The notes under the pieces were generated by a model. It ran no database searches. It saw only the letters and a program-made list of their open reading frames with translations, and was not told where the DNA came from. A stretch of DNA of 64,000 bases from Liriodendron chinense (lineage: Eukaryota; Streptophyta; Magnoliopsida; Magnoliales; Magnoliaceae). The stretch is from the NCBI GenBank assembly GCA_003013855.2, contig ML058409.1, positions 930,001 through 994,000 on the forward strand, in the 5' to 3' direction. The first letter of the stretch is position 1. Every line of letters begins with the position of its first letter. Both the position numbers and the translations under genes were made by a program. Positions 53,917 to 64,000 of this stretch are shown here, piece by piece.

Positions 53917-55059
53917 GAAGAGTCCAGGTCATTTTTGTCATTTCACTTTTATTTCTGCTCGAGATTTCTCCCGTCAGCGCGTCGTTTTATTCGCCAGCGC
54001 ATCGAATTTTTGACACGCCGTGGACCCTCGTCGTTCCGCGCTCCCGACGACGTTCTCCCTTTCCTTTCGGAAAAAGAAGAAGAGGTGCGTGCGTGCGAAT
54101 CGTCGTTTGTGCCACTGGCTCGCCTCGTTCTCGAGGGCTTTGTTTGGTTGTCGTGTTAAGCTGGATGTGATTAGATGAGTTTATATAAGACCAGAGTCGC
54201 CACTAGCCAGTTACTTCGAATCTACATTCGGCTAGACCCCGTAGAAACGTTAGAGAAGGGGATCCAAAGATTCCTTCCTCTAAAATGACTCCTTTTGATC
54301 TGCGGCCAAAGATTCGAGGTAAGGGATCACGGTTACAGGATGGGAAGAGGTTAAGCACCCCACACACTGCCCGTACCGAAGTACGGTCTCTACTTCACAT
54401 AATCGAACTAACACTTGAAAGTCTGTTTTAATCCTCGTATATTCTCATAGATAGCATGATGCATGAATGCAGGTCTGAACAGTAAGAGTTTCTGATGGGC
54501 AGGTTTTCATTAACAGGCAAGCCCAGAGCATACGCTCGAACTGACAGGTGCTTTACGCTCGAACTGACAGGTGCTTTATGCGAGATGCATGCTGTGTGTT
54601 TGAATAATCAAAGTGCTTGTAGTCAAGCAGGGGGGTTGGAAGAAAAGTAAATGTTGCACTTATGCTAGATGCAAATGAGATGATGTTGGTAAAAGAGTAG
54701 CTGGATGGACGGAGGTGTCGCAAGGATTAGCTTCGAGTGGCTGGATCAAGACTTTGATGGCTTGGGAGACTTGGACCAGTGGTCAGGTTGGACTGGACCA
54801 GGGCTAGGCTCTCCTCACTCGGGCTCTCCTTGGTGGAAAGATGGGCTAAAGGGGATGGAGGGAAACTCGAAACGGACGGGTCGCTCTGGACTGGATGGGA
54901 TTGGAGGGACGTTGAAATGAGAAGGGGAGGGGGGTATTTATAGCAGCAGGCAGTGGCAAACCCGTAAATAAATTTGGGCGACACCCAGGGGGCCGCCCGT
55001 ACGGACGCTCTCGGGAACCCCCGCGAGTAGTACGGACATGTCTCGGGGCTGCTGCTTGG

Positions 55060-55230
55060 GACTCAGTGAGTTGACTCGGTGGGTCGACTTAGTGGGTTGA
55101 CTCGGTGATTTGACTCAGTGGGTTGACTCGGTGATTTGACTCGATGTTTTGACTCGGCGGGTTGACTCGATGATTTGACTCAGCGGGTTGACTCAGTGAG
55201 TTTGACTTTTCTAAGGATTTTTTGACTGAT
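55060..55230. repeat. TTGACTC array (W-box-like cores)
   Basis: Irregular units of about 12-17 bp, such as GGGTTGACTCGGTGATTTGA. TTGAC occurs eleven times in about 170 bp. Confidence 0.85.
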
Positions 55231-56864
55231 TTTTCTTATGGGGGATTTTTCAGGCTGATGTTTAGGGGTAAGTTAGGCTATGGATTGGGGCTTACAGGGG
55301 TGAGTTTGGCTGAGTTTGGACATGGGATTTGGGGGTATGGTCCTCCATTCATCCAGCTATCTCGACCAATAGTGTAGCAGAAGGTGGGGTGTTTACAGAT
55401 GCCCCTCTTTGGCAGAGGTTGCGTGCAACCGAATGCCAAAGTGAGTGGACACCCCACTTCTGACCCGGTCATTCATAGATCATGGTCTGAAATCTTTGCT
55501 TGCTTTTGCATCTATGCCAGTTGATCGTCTGAAAATCGATCACTCGCACATACCGCGGAAGTTTAGAGAAAACGTTGCGATTGTCCCTGCAGTTTGCTGC
55601 AACCTGGGTACCCAATCGCAACCCTTCCATTCCCGATCAGTACTAACATCGGAAAGGTATAGCAAAGCCTCTGCATCATAGTCTTACGAGGTTGTTGACC
55701 CTGAGATTGATTGTGATGTTTGATGTTTTCCCGGATCACTCCAGGAGTACTTGTTTCGCTTGACTGTCAAAGTGGTTAGATGCCCTGCGTCATGTAGTCT
55801 TACGGGATTCTACTACGCCGACTTGGACTCAGTCAAGGTACTTCAGGCATCCACGCCTAGGTATGTGCGGTTGAATTCTTTCCACCCAATCTGCTGATTT
55901 TGATACTTGGGTTACAATTCATCGTTTCCACCTGTTCAAATAGTTTCTTTGACCAAGCCTTTTGGCTTTCATCTTTTTGTATCTAAGCATGTGGTACGAC
56001 CGCACTGACACTGGAGTTCAGTTCGACCGTACTCTGAGTGCATTGGATCCGATGGTCTCCAGGGAAACCGCGAGACATCAGATCTTATTTGATTTTTGCG
56101 TCGGCTGCTACCTAGAGATATGGAAGATCTCCTGGTGTTTTGAAGGCAGAACGCTCTACTGGGAAAATATTTTTTGGATTTTTTAAAAGATACCCACTCT
56201 GGGGAGTGATACTCCATGGGGTTTTTATTTGCAAATAGAAATATTTTTTGTCTTTCTGAAATGGAAATCTGGTTTGCATGCGCCTTCACTAAGGATGCCT
56301 GTGGGGTCTTTAGATAACCAACTTTTATTTTGAAAGCAGGTAAACATGATGATTGATGCGATAGATGCTGATGCATGGAGATGCATATTTGGTGATGGAT
56401 GCATGGCTTGGCTCATTCTCTTTCAGTTTGATTATTTTGCTTTTGCTGGAGATGCAGAGAATTTTGAGCTTATTGCTTGCAGGGTTGTGCTTCCCTGAGG
56501 TTTTTCTTTTTTATACGGGCGTTTGGTCAGCGGGTTGGTCAAGATCCCGACCCGTGGTCGATCAGGTCCATCGTCCCAAGATGCTGTTTCTTTGCTAATG
56601 AGAATATACGAGGATGTTATCCGACTTAAAGATGTTCTTCTGGGCATAAATGCGATTGAGACGGTGCTTGGTCTCCAGTTCTGGTCAAGATTCTAATTTG
56701 CGGGCGATCGGATTCGTCATCCCAAACTGTGAAGTGAGCGGAGTTCGAGACTCCTGAAGTGTAGTGCTGGGGGATAGTGACAATTTTTGTGATTTTTGCA
56801 AATATGTGGTCCGAGTCTTTACCTGAGTGGTCAGGATAGAGATCGGTTATTGAAAACAAAGGAA

Positions 56865-57000
56865 ATATTTTTTTTTGTGGTTTTGAAAATATTTGGTTTG
56901 AAAGCAAGGGAAATATTTTATGATTTTTGAAAATATTTTGTTTGAAAGCACGAGAAATGTTTTTGTGATTTTTTAAAATATTTTGCAAATGTTTTGGTAT
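56865..57000. repeat. Short tandem repeat of about 60 bp
   Basis: GGAAATATTT and TTGAAAATATTTTGTTTGAA words recur about three times with a period near 60 bp. A/T-rich, non-coding. Confidence 0.65.
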
Positions 57001-57559
57001 TTTGTTGGATTTTTCTGAAATGTAGGAAAAAGGTATGGAATTTTCATCCATTTTCAGCTTCTACTGCTAGTAAGGCACCCGATCCATTTTACGTCAGCGA
57101 GTAAGACAAGTCTCACACAGTTAAGTACCGTAGTTTTACATCTTCGGATGAGGAGATTTTGAGGGTTTTTAGTCAACACACCCACAAAGTTGCATGTTCC
57201 TCATGTGAAATGCACATAGACCACGTATTGTCCGACGGACTCCTTCGGCCACAAAATGAGCCACATCCTCACATTTCCCTTAGTCAATCCAGTTTGGGGC
57301 CTTACGTTGCTCACAATTCCGTGAGGGTGCGCTCCACCTCCCAACAGCCTTAATCCCCTTCATGAGTTTTAGGAACAGGGAACATCCGTCAGATTCAACA
57401 GTGACTTCTAATTCAAGGTTGTCTATCATGGTGCGTTCAACACGAACAGGATTGCGGGGTTCTGCCCGCCTCAGCGTTTACCTGTTTAAAAGATTCCGGA
57501 CACTCGTACGATCAATTGTCAGCCATGTCCGGAACAGGTTAGGAAAGAAAGCCCCTGAA

Positions 57560-58480
57560 AAGTTAATCCCAATATAGTTTTAGGTCTTCGGACCGCTGGG
57601 GATGAATTTGTGCAGTTGAAATTGATGGTGAATTTTATTTATTTATTTATTTTTTTAAAAAAAGGTTCCAGACTTCAAATCAAGTGATTGAGATTGATAC
57701 TGGTTTTTATGGAAAGCTCAAAATCTTTTTGGTATTTTGGGAAATGATCCAGGTCATCAAACCTTGATCCTAGCGACCAAGGCTAATGCCGGTTTTTGGT
57801 TGAAAGCAGAAAGGGTCCCCCGAGAAATTAATCCCAGTGTAGTTTAAGGTCTTCGGACAAAAAATATGTACATGCTGAAAATACAATTTTTTTTTGTGAT
57901 TTTTTGAAATGTTCCAGGCTGTTAAATCTCAATTTGAGCGATCAAGATTAACACTAGTTTTTATTGGCAATCTCTCGGGATTTTGTTCCGACGTAGTTTA
58001 AGGTCTTCGGACCAACACTTTGTACAGAATAGGGCAACACATTTTTTTTTTTTTTGAAAAATGTTCGGAGTCGTCTGATCTTGATGTGAGCAAACAAGAC
58101 CAACACCGGTTTTTATTGAAAATCCCTCGGGATGTCGATCCCGATGTAGTTTAAGGTCTTCGGACCAAAACTTTGCACAGAATAGGGCAACACATTTTTT
58201 TTTGTTGAAAAATGTTCAGAGTCATCTGATCTTGATGTGAGCAAACAAGATCGACACCGGTTTTTATTGAAAATCCCTCGGGATGTCGATCCCGATGTAG
58301 TTTAAGGTCTTCGGACCACAAAACTATGGAGCGAGACTGGTGATATATTTTTGTGATTTTGAAAAGTGTTCTGAGTCATCGATTATGATTTTGATGGTTG
58401 AGATCGATGCCCATTTTTATTAAAAATCCCTCGGGATCTTGATCCCGACGTAGTTTAAGGTCTTCGGACCACAAAACATG
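57560..58480. repeat. Tandem array of about 153 bp units
   Basis: GTAGTTTAAGGTCTTCGGA starts at 57839, 57993, 58146, 58297 and 58450 (spacing 154, 153, 151, 153). An earlier degenerate copy starts near 57573. Each unit also carries CGGTTTTTATTGAAAATCCC and GAAAAATGTTC.GAGTC. Adjacent units near 58000-58290 are the most alike. Confidence 0.92.
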
Positions 58481-61021
58481 TACAAGCAAACAACAATCAA
58501 GGTTGGAGATTCCGGGGATTCTTCTTAGAATGGTTCAGATCATCAGGTCATGACTTTGGATGGTTGAGATCATTGTTTGACCAAGTCAATTCTTTTTCTT
58601 TTTCTTGAAAATTCCATGAAACTTTTTCCACATCATCAAGCCAATTTCTCACAAGATGAGATTTTGGTGAGATTCCTCACTTTTTCTCATCATTCTCTTC
58701 CATCACTTCATTCTTACAAGGAGATACATGATTCACTTGCAGCCACCCTTTCCAAGGAGGAGTTCTTCCCAAGGAGAAAGGGTGAGAAGTTGTTTCAACT
58801 AGGTGGGAGGGAGGACGGCCCCCTGGGTGCCGCGGGGATCGTCTCTGCCCACTGGTTTTTCCAGTGGGTCGGGTAAAGGGGTGCACTCCCCTTTTTTATA
58901 TAACATGGTACACCCTTGGCCCCCTCCAACGTGCAATCTCTCTCTTCTCTCTCTCGTACTCTCTCTTTTTTCAAGTTTTTCTCTCTCTTTTGTGGTTCTT
59001 TGCACTCTTCAAGTGGTGGGCCTTAGTGAAGCTTTGGGACAACAAGGTGGTCCCCCTTTAGTGAGTGGTAAAGGTATGGACCACTCCCTTTCTTTCTTGT
59101 CTTTTTCCTTCTTCATTGTCTCTTCTCATGACTCTTTCTTTTTTCCATGTAGCTATTCCAAAAGGAGTGAAGGTGGGCCCAAGTATTTTTTGCCTTTTTC
59201 TAGATCTCCAATCTCTTCTAAAGGTGGTGCATGGAGGAGAAGGACATTGCAAGCTTCCATTTCATTCTTTCTTTTCTTCTTTCACACTCCCTTCATGTGT
59301 ATGTAAAGGTTAATTTTGCCATGTCCATCAAGTGTGCATGGCAAAATATCTTATCTTTTTTTCATGGGAGCTGGGCCTCTTTTCATGTGTATTAAATGGG
59401 CTCAAAGTGAAGTCATTGCCCTTGGTGTACTTGATGGGCCCAACACTTCATTTTGGGCTCCCTCATGCTTTCTTGCCCTTTTAATTTTTCCTTAGAACTT
59501 TTCTTTTCTTTTCCATTTTCTTTTCAAGGTTTGGGCCCATGGGAATGGTAGGGCCCACCTCAAGTTTTGGGCTCATAGGGCTCACTTTGGGTGGCCCCAT
59601 CTTTCTTCACATGTGTATGGACAAAGGTGACTAGCCCATTCTTCACTTGGATCTTCAAGTGGGCTAGATTTCTTAATTGGGCCCTTGTGGTCAAGTAGCC
59701 CAAATCTTCCACCATTTCTTAATTATAATGTACATCCTTGTTCCCAAAGTATGGTGGGTTCCTTGGAATTTCTCCATGGGCTTTTGGGCCCTCATTGAAA
59801 CTTGGATTTCTTTGGACCATGTGTGCACCACTACACTTTATTCATGTAGGATTTTTTTTTTCTTTCATGCCTTTTCTTTTGATGGATGGAGGACTTGAGT
59901 TACTTGATCATCTACAAGTCCCATGAGTGAGTTGTCTCAACAATCTCACTAAGTTCAAATGATTTTTCCATGTGGTAAAAAAGTGGTTCTCAAGAGTTTC
60001 CCTTTAATGTTATCAACCTCAAATGGATGATCCTCCTTCAAGTGAGCTATCCATGCAACCATAGCTCCTTGAACTTCTCTTTGGGGTGCTTGGTGGGTCA
60101 TCCACCATCATTCTCAAATATGAGTGATTTTTCTTTCAATTTGTGAGAAAGAATGACACCCATAAGTTACCCAATTTTGTCCCATGCTTTGGGGCATTTT
60201 GGATTTTGATCTTCAAGTGGGCTATGTATACCATTCTTAGCCATTTTCATGATGGTTGGGTGACTCATCAAGCCATGCCCCCTTGTGCTCAAACGGTCCC
60301 CCTTCTTTGTAAAGAAATTGGTGCACGTAAGTTGCCCAAACTTGTCCTTACATGGGCATTTCCAACTTTGATTCTTCATGTGGGCTATGTGCATCAAATT
60401 TTTACCATTAGCTTCTTTGATTCATATGTTTGTGGGTAGACCGCCATGTTGTACTCTCATAGTCAAAACTTTCATCAAGATGATGCACATAGAGGTGCCC
60501 ATGGTTAACCCATGAATGGGTCCTCAGGTTCTTTAAATGGGCTATGTGCTCCCTTCAATCCATTGAGGTGAGGCATTTGGGTTGCTCTTGGGGGCCCATT
60601 TCCTTCTTATTCCCCACTTGTCCATGTACATGTGTAAAAAGATGGAAACATCTTAAATGAGAATCATAGCCTTGGTATAGAAAGTGGATCAATCCTTGGC
60701 CACATATGGACTTTGAAGAGGGACTTCTCATGTGAAGTAGGATCCTTATCCCTTGTTGATCTCATGGCACTTGAGTGCATTTGTTGTCCAAAGTGTGTCC
60801 TTGGATGATGGACTTTCCTTGCCTAAGACATGACATGCAACCTTCTTTAAGGTGGGCCTTGCTTTCTTCAATGGGCCCAACATCTATCCTAGGTAACACA
60901 TGGAGTCGAACTTTGGATTTTGCATTTGAATGTGAGTCCAATCCCATGGGTTTCCTGGATGATAATTTGGATTTTAACAGGTAAAGGATAGGGACTTACC
61001 TTGCCAAGCTTGTAGGATTCA

Positions 61022-61343
61022 ATGGCAGACGGTACAAGAGGATGTCAGGTGATTGATGAGGATGATCCAGCCTTCATCATCCGCCGAGGGGCCCATATGT
61101 GTTCCTTAGCTCAGGAGCACCAACCTCTTCCCTCCATCAAGGGTCGAGGTACCAGAGATCATTGGGATAACCGGGTGAAACACCCACAGCCTTTGCTTGA
61201 ACGAGTTCTGGCTGACACTCCTTTTGCTGGCCTCCTTACCTTACGCTTCCATAATAACAGTGCCAATCGCATGTTGCTTGCGGCTCTTTGCGAGAGGTGG
61301 CGGGATGAGACCCACACCTTTCAACTCCCTTGTGGCGAATGGG

Positions 61344-61406
<63 letters not shown>

Positions 61407-62550
61407 AATCGGCTTTTCATTTCATGGGACAGTTGTTCCCCAGGTTGGCTCTCTTGCTCCCATCACTTACACTGACTGGCTACGGCTTGTTGGTGATGTC
61501 CCGCCTAAAGATGAATTCCAGGGCCATCAAGTAAAAATGCGATGGTTCTACAACACCTTTGCTACCGTCACCCCTACTACCGAGCTAAAGGCCCTCCACA
61601 AAGCACGGGCCATGATTACTTATGCCTTCGGGTCCTTCCTTTTCTGTCACGCGAATGAGAGGGTCGATCCTAAATTTCTTCGCTTGGTTGAGGATCTTCA
61701 TCATCCCTACAATTGGAACGGGGCTATCTTGACTCATGTTTTTTAGGGCTTGGATAAGACCTCTCAGAATAGCCGGTCCTTCACAGGTTTCTGGCCTGTC
61801 GTTGAGGTACTTCTTTTTTAACCTTCCTTGGAGACATTTGTCTTCTTTCTTTCTCTAATCGTTAGGTGTACCCTTGTCCAGACTTGCTTTTATGACTATT
61901 TTGCCCACCTCACGCCGAGGATACGGGATGACATTGAGCCACCTTTGTATCGTCACATGTACTGGCATCAACAAAATCGTCAGCGGAACTCTCGAGTCTC
62001 TAGGGACAACTGGCGTGCTGATATAGACGGATTGACCGTTGAAGATGTAAGTATCTTGCTTTCCTTATCCCTCGTGCTGCATTGTAATTGATCGTGATGA
62101 CCTCCTTTGTTGTAGCTTGCTCGGATGCCGTATGCCAACTTTCCTCTCTACTACACCCCTCAGCGTGTGGAGGCCTATGATGCATCATGCCTCCGGATCA
62201 TGCTTTCTGACGCTGAATCATTTCAGTGGTATTTGGGTGAGAGGCTGCTTCGACAGATTACCGGGGTGGCTCGAGTCCCTTGTTCTGCACCTCCTCCAGC
62301 TGCTCAGATCCCAGCTGATGAGATAGCTGATGCTCTTGTGGGCCAGCCCGGGTTTCGTTTCACGATCCCGGATCGCGACTATGATGAGTGGTACTTGTTG
62401 TACGGCTAGGGGCCTCTGCTTCCTCCGCTCTATGTTCCTGGGGGTCGTCGCAGATACGCTGGAGGCTCAGTGACAGCTCCTTTGATGGATCTTCATCGTC
62501 GAGAGCGGGACGAGAGGAGGGATGACGACGATTATGTTGGTGACCTATAG
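61022..62550 (+). pseudogene. Plant mobile domain (MAIN-like) gene, spliced, disrupted
   Basis: Exons 61022-61806, 61882-62046 and 62116-62550, with GT/AG introns of 75 and 69 bp and phase 0 joins. Motifs in order: LCERWRDETHTFQLPCGEW (typical start of the plant mobile domain), TYTDWLRLVGDVPP, ARAMITYAFGSFLF, CFYDYFAHLTPRIRDD, RMPYANFPLYYTP, FQWYLGERLLRQITG, then an acidic tail ending DDDDYVGDL. Breaks: a TA microsatellite right after PCGEW that shifts the frame, TAG at 61744 and TAG at 62407. Intact members (MAIN, MAIL1) act in the nucleus in gene expression and transposon silencing, and relatives are often carried by transposons. This copy may be either a host pseudogene or element cargo. 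No database search was possible. Confidence 0.75.
61346..61403. repeat. TA microsatellite inside the mobile-domain exon
   Basis: About 29 TA units replace the coding sequence after PCGEW. The frame before the repeat differs from the frame after it (QIGFSFHGTVVPQVG). Confidence 0.95.
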
Positions 62551-63400
62551 CCTGCTTTTGTATTCAGCTTACTCGATGTATGACCTTCTTTTTGCTTTTA
62601 CCCTCTTTTGTATCAAAATCTTCTAAATGAATATACAACCTTTGACTTGTCTCAAATTACTTGATGATGCCTACATGCTCTGAATGATTTGTGGAAGATG
62701 AGACTTTTTAACTGCATGGATGATGACTCGAACGGCTCAGATTGCTTGATTTGGCCCTGTGGGCCCCTTCCAGATCTTAGCTTTGCTTTGGAGCACCATT
62801 TTTTGATGTTTTGTGAGGCTAAGAAGGCTTCTCATGGTGCGGATGATGACTTGAACGGCTCAGATCGCTTGATTTGGCCTTGTGGGCCCACTTGATGATC
62901 AAATCTTGGATTCTGGCCCTTCTTTTGATGATCAAACCCTTGATCTTGCTATTTGATGACCCATACGAGCTTTTCCATGGTTTAGATCATAATGATCTAG
63001 TCTTTGAGTGGCTCAGATTGCTTATGAGCCCCTCTTAGTAAATTTTCTTTCTCTTTGACCCGATCAGGCCCATGTTGGCCGCTTGACTTCCTGATTGGAT
63101 AGGTGGGGTACCTTCCAAATGATTTTGATCAACCTCAAACGAAATCTGGAGTGGATTGGGGCCTTGGGTGGCCCTCAGGGTGCCATCTGCTGATGTGGAC
63201 TGTCAGCCTCACCTACCAACGACCATGGAGCCAATCCCGCGGAGAGAGAGGAAATGCGTCCGTACGGGCAGCCCGCTGCCCACAGCGGGCCGCACAAGAC
63301 TCGCCTCTTGTGCGGTCTGGGCTGGCTCTTGTTCGGACATTCTCTTCTGTCCACTGCCCTTGTCCCCATATTCCCTACACGTCTTGGTTCGATTACAGCC
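62551..63400. other. Spacer, no gene seen
   Basis: It contains a duplicated segment (starting near 62719 and 62842) with AACGGCTCAGAT and GCTTGATTTGGCC. TGTGAGTTC-poor, T-rich DNA follows. No recognisable domain. Confidence 0.5.
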
Positions 63401-64000
63401 ATGAATATTCTCTTTGTCTCATCTTCCCTTCTCCTTTTGTCCTCTTCTTGGTTTGTCCTTTCTCAAGCAATGGATAGTGAAGATTTAGGGGCTGTGGGGG
63501 CTGTCCATGGTGGGTCCCACACTTCAGAAAGTGTTGAAGGCTTTAATGATGGAGGGTTTTCTTTAATAGATGGTGGAGATGGAGCATTGAATGGGGGCAT
63601 TGATGAGGGGCTAGGGATGGTGGTTGGTGGAGCTTTGAATGGCTCCATTAATGGCAGCCATGCTAAAATTTCTGATTTGAATGGGGCCCTCATTATGGGA
63701 GAAATGGATAGTATGGATGAGATGGGAAGATGGGACATAGGTGAGGCTATGCATCCCTTGAATGTGGGCCACCTGGATGATGTGATTGATGGAGGTGATG
63801 GGAGTATGATGGACATAGATGGGCTGATCTCATGTCTGGATGGTATGGATGGTTCAGATGATACCTTTGATGGTTTGGATGCTCTTAATAATGGCCGAGA
63901 TGTGCGGCATACTTGTTTGGGTGGACTTGATGTGATCATTGATGATGTCCCCCTGATGATGGATGGTGTGGATGCCTCGATGATCCCTTTGATTGGACAA
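63401..64000 (+). CDS. Possible secreted Gly/Asp-rich protein, cut by the window edge
   Basis: From ATG at 63401, 200 codons run to the last base without a stop. Residues 1-23 (MNILFVSSSLLLLSSSWFVL then SQA) look like a good signal peptide with a cleavable A-x-A-like end. The rest is acidic and rich in Gly, Asp, Met and Ile, with loose repeats such as DGGDG, LDGMDGSDD and LNG, and only two cysteines. I do not recognise the family. The DNA is GATGG-rich, which can keep frames open by chance, and the opposite strand is also open at 63463-63939. The plus-strand frame is favoured because of its signal peptide and because it continues past the edge. Confidence 0.35.
   Translation, partial: MNILFVSSSLLLLSSSWFVLSQAMDSEDLGAVGAVHGGSHTSESVEGFNDGGFSLIDGGDGALNGGIDEGLGMVVGGALNGSINGSHAKISDLNGALIMGEMDSMDEMGRWDIGEAMHPLNVGHLDDVIDGGDGSMMDIDGLISCLDGMDGSDDTFDGLDALNNGRDVRHTCLGGLDVIIDDVPLMMDGVDASMIPLIGQ

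Larger units (their letters stand above)
51383..54170 (+). repeat. Putative LTR of a large retroelement
   Basis: It starts TGTAATGCCCCAAAAATC, like the gypsy-type LTRs at the left of the window. It contains the GATGCGCTGG array and a clear TATA box (53909-53916). The right limit is a guess: just after 54170 comes AGAGTCGCCAC..., with GGTTAAGCACCCC and CCGTACCGAAGTACGGTCTC, a sequence type I associate with the start of plant gypsy internal regions. The second LTR would be outside the window, so this cannot be confirmed. Confidence 0.4.
54171..61021 (+). other. Long non-coding stretch, probably retroelement leader; no gene seen
   Basis: It begins with AGAGTCGCCAC and GGTTAAGCACCCCACACACT, continues with ATGCCCCTCTTTGGCAGAGG (55399) and several tandem arrays, then (58.6-61.0 kb) T-rich DNA with many GGGCCC words. 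Open frames there are low-complexity and show no domain. The array-rich, gene-poor look resembles the untranslated parts of large plant Ty3-gypsy (Tat/Ogre-like) elements; this is inference. Confidence 0.45.

Noticed and set aside
53787..54170. 127-codon open frame near the LTR TATA box
   Set aside because: It starts upstream of the TATA box, overlaps other open frames and shows no domain; probably chance in a CG-rich segment.
58803..59306. 167-codon open frame in the T-rich stretch
   Set aside because: Low-complexity Ser/Phe-rich frame with no domain, overlapping equally open frames on both strands.
63463..63939. 158-codon Ser/Pro-rich frame on the minus strand
   Set aside because: It lies opposite the plus-strand signal-peptide frame, is of low complexity and lacks a good start context; treated as a shadow.

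Overview
The window is nuclear DNA of a flowering plant. The single certain host gene has eleven exons with plant-type GT/AG introns, and everything around it is plant transposable-element DNA: Ty1-copia and Ty3-gypsy-like LTR elements, L1-type and RTE-type LINEs, and foldback/MITE families. The very long repeat-filled introns and the abundant GGGCCCACC foldback family make me think of a magnoliid-like genome, but that is weak inference. No tRNA, rRNA, CRISPR or bacterial-type feature was seen.

Layout. 1-6.4 kb: LTRs and gutted remnants of Ty3-gypsy-like elements, one on the minus strand and several on the plus strand, including a 325-bp block repeated without any difference. 6.4-10.3 kb: a broken Ty1-copia gag-pol on the plus strand. 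10.3-16.9 kb: non-coding DNA with two clear foldback elements. 16.95-22.7 kb: two related copia-type LTRs around a decayed copia gag/integrase fragment. 22.7-24.6 kb: 3' flank of the host gene.

24.6-47.7 kb, minus strand: a complete OEP61/TPR7 gene encoding a TPR co-chaperone receptor anchored in the chloroplast outer envelope/ER. I resolved 11 exons, 1797 nt including the stop, 598 aa, with no frameshift. Its introns hold an L1 LINE that itself carries a MITE, a solo LTR with a perfect target-site duplication, RTE fragments, minisatellites and several MITEs. 47.7-51.3 kb: its 5' flank, with a TATA box, four G-boxes and a dense cluster of foldback elements.

51.4-61 kb: a long non-coding stretch that looks like the LTR and leader of a large LTR retroelement. 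It has a TATA box and several different tandem arrays. 61.0-62.55 kb: a spliced but broken plant-mobile-domain (MAIN-like) gene. 63.4 kb to the right edge: an open reading frame with a good signal peptide and a Gly/Asp-rich body, cut by the window end.

Most of the window is one housekeeping gene stretched by insertions, with mobile-element debris on both sides. The least explained part is the right end (51-64 kb), where tandem arrays, a plant-mobile-domain gene and a possible secreted protein lie together.
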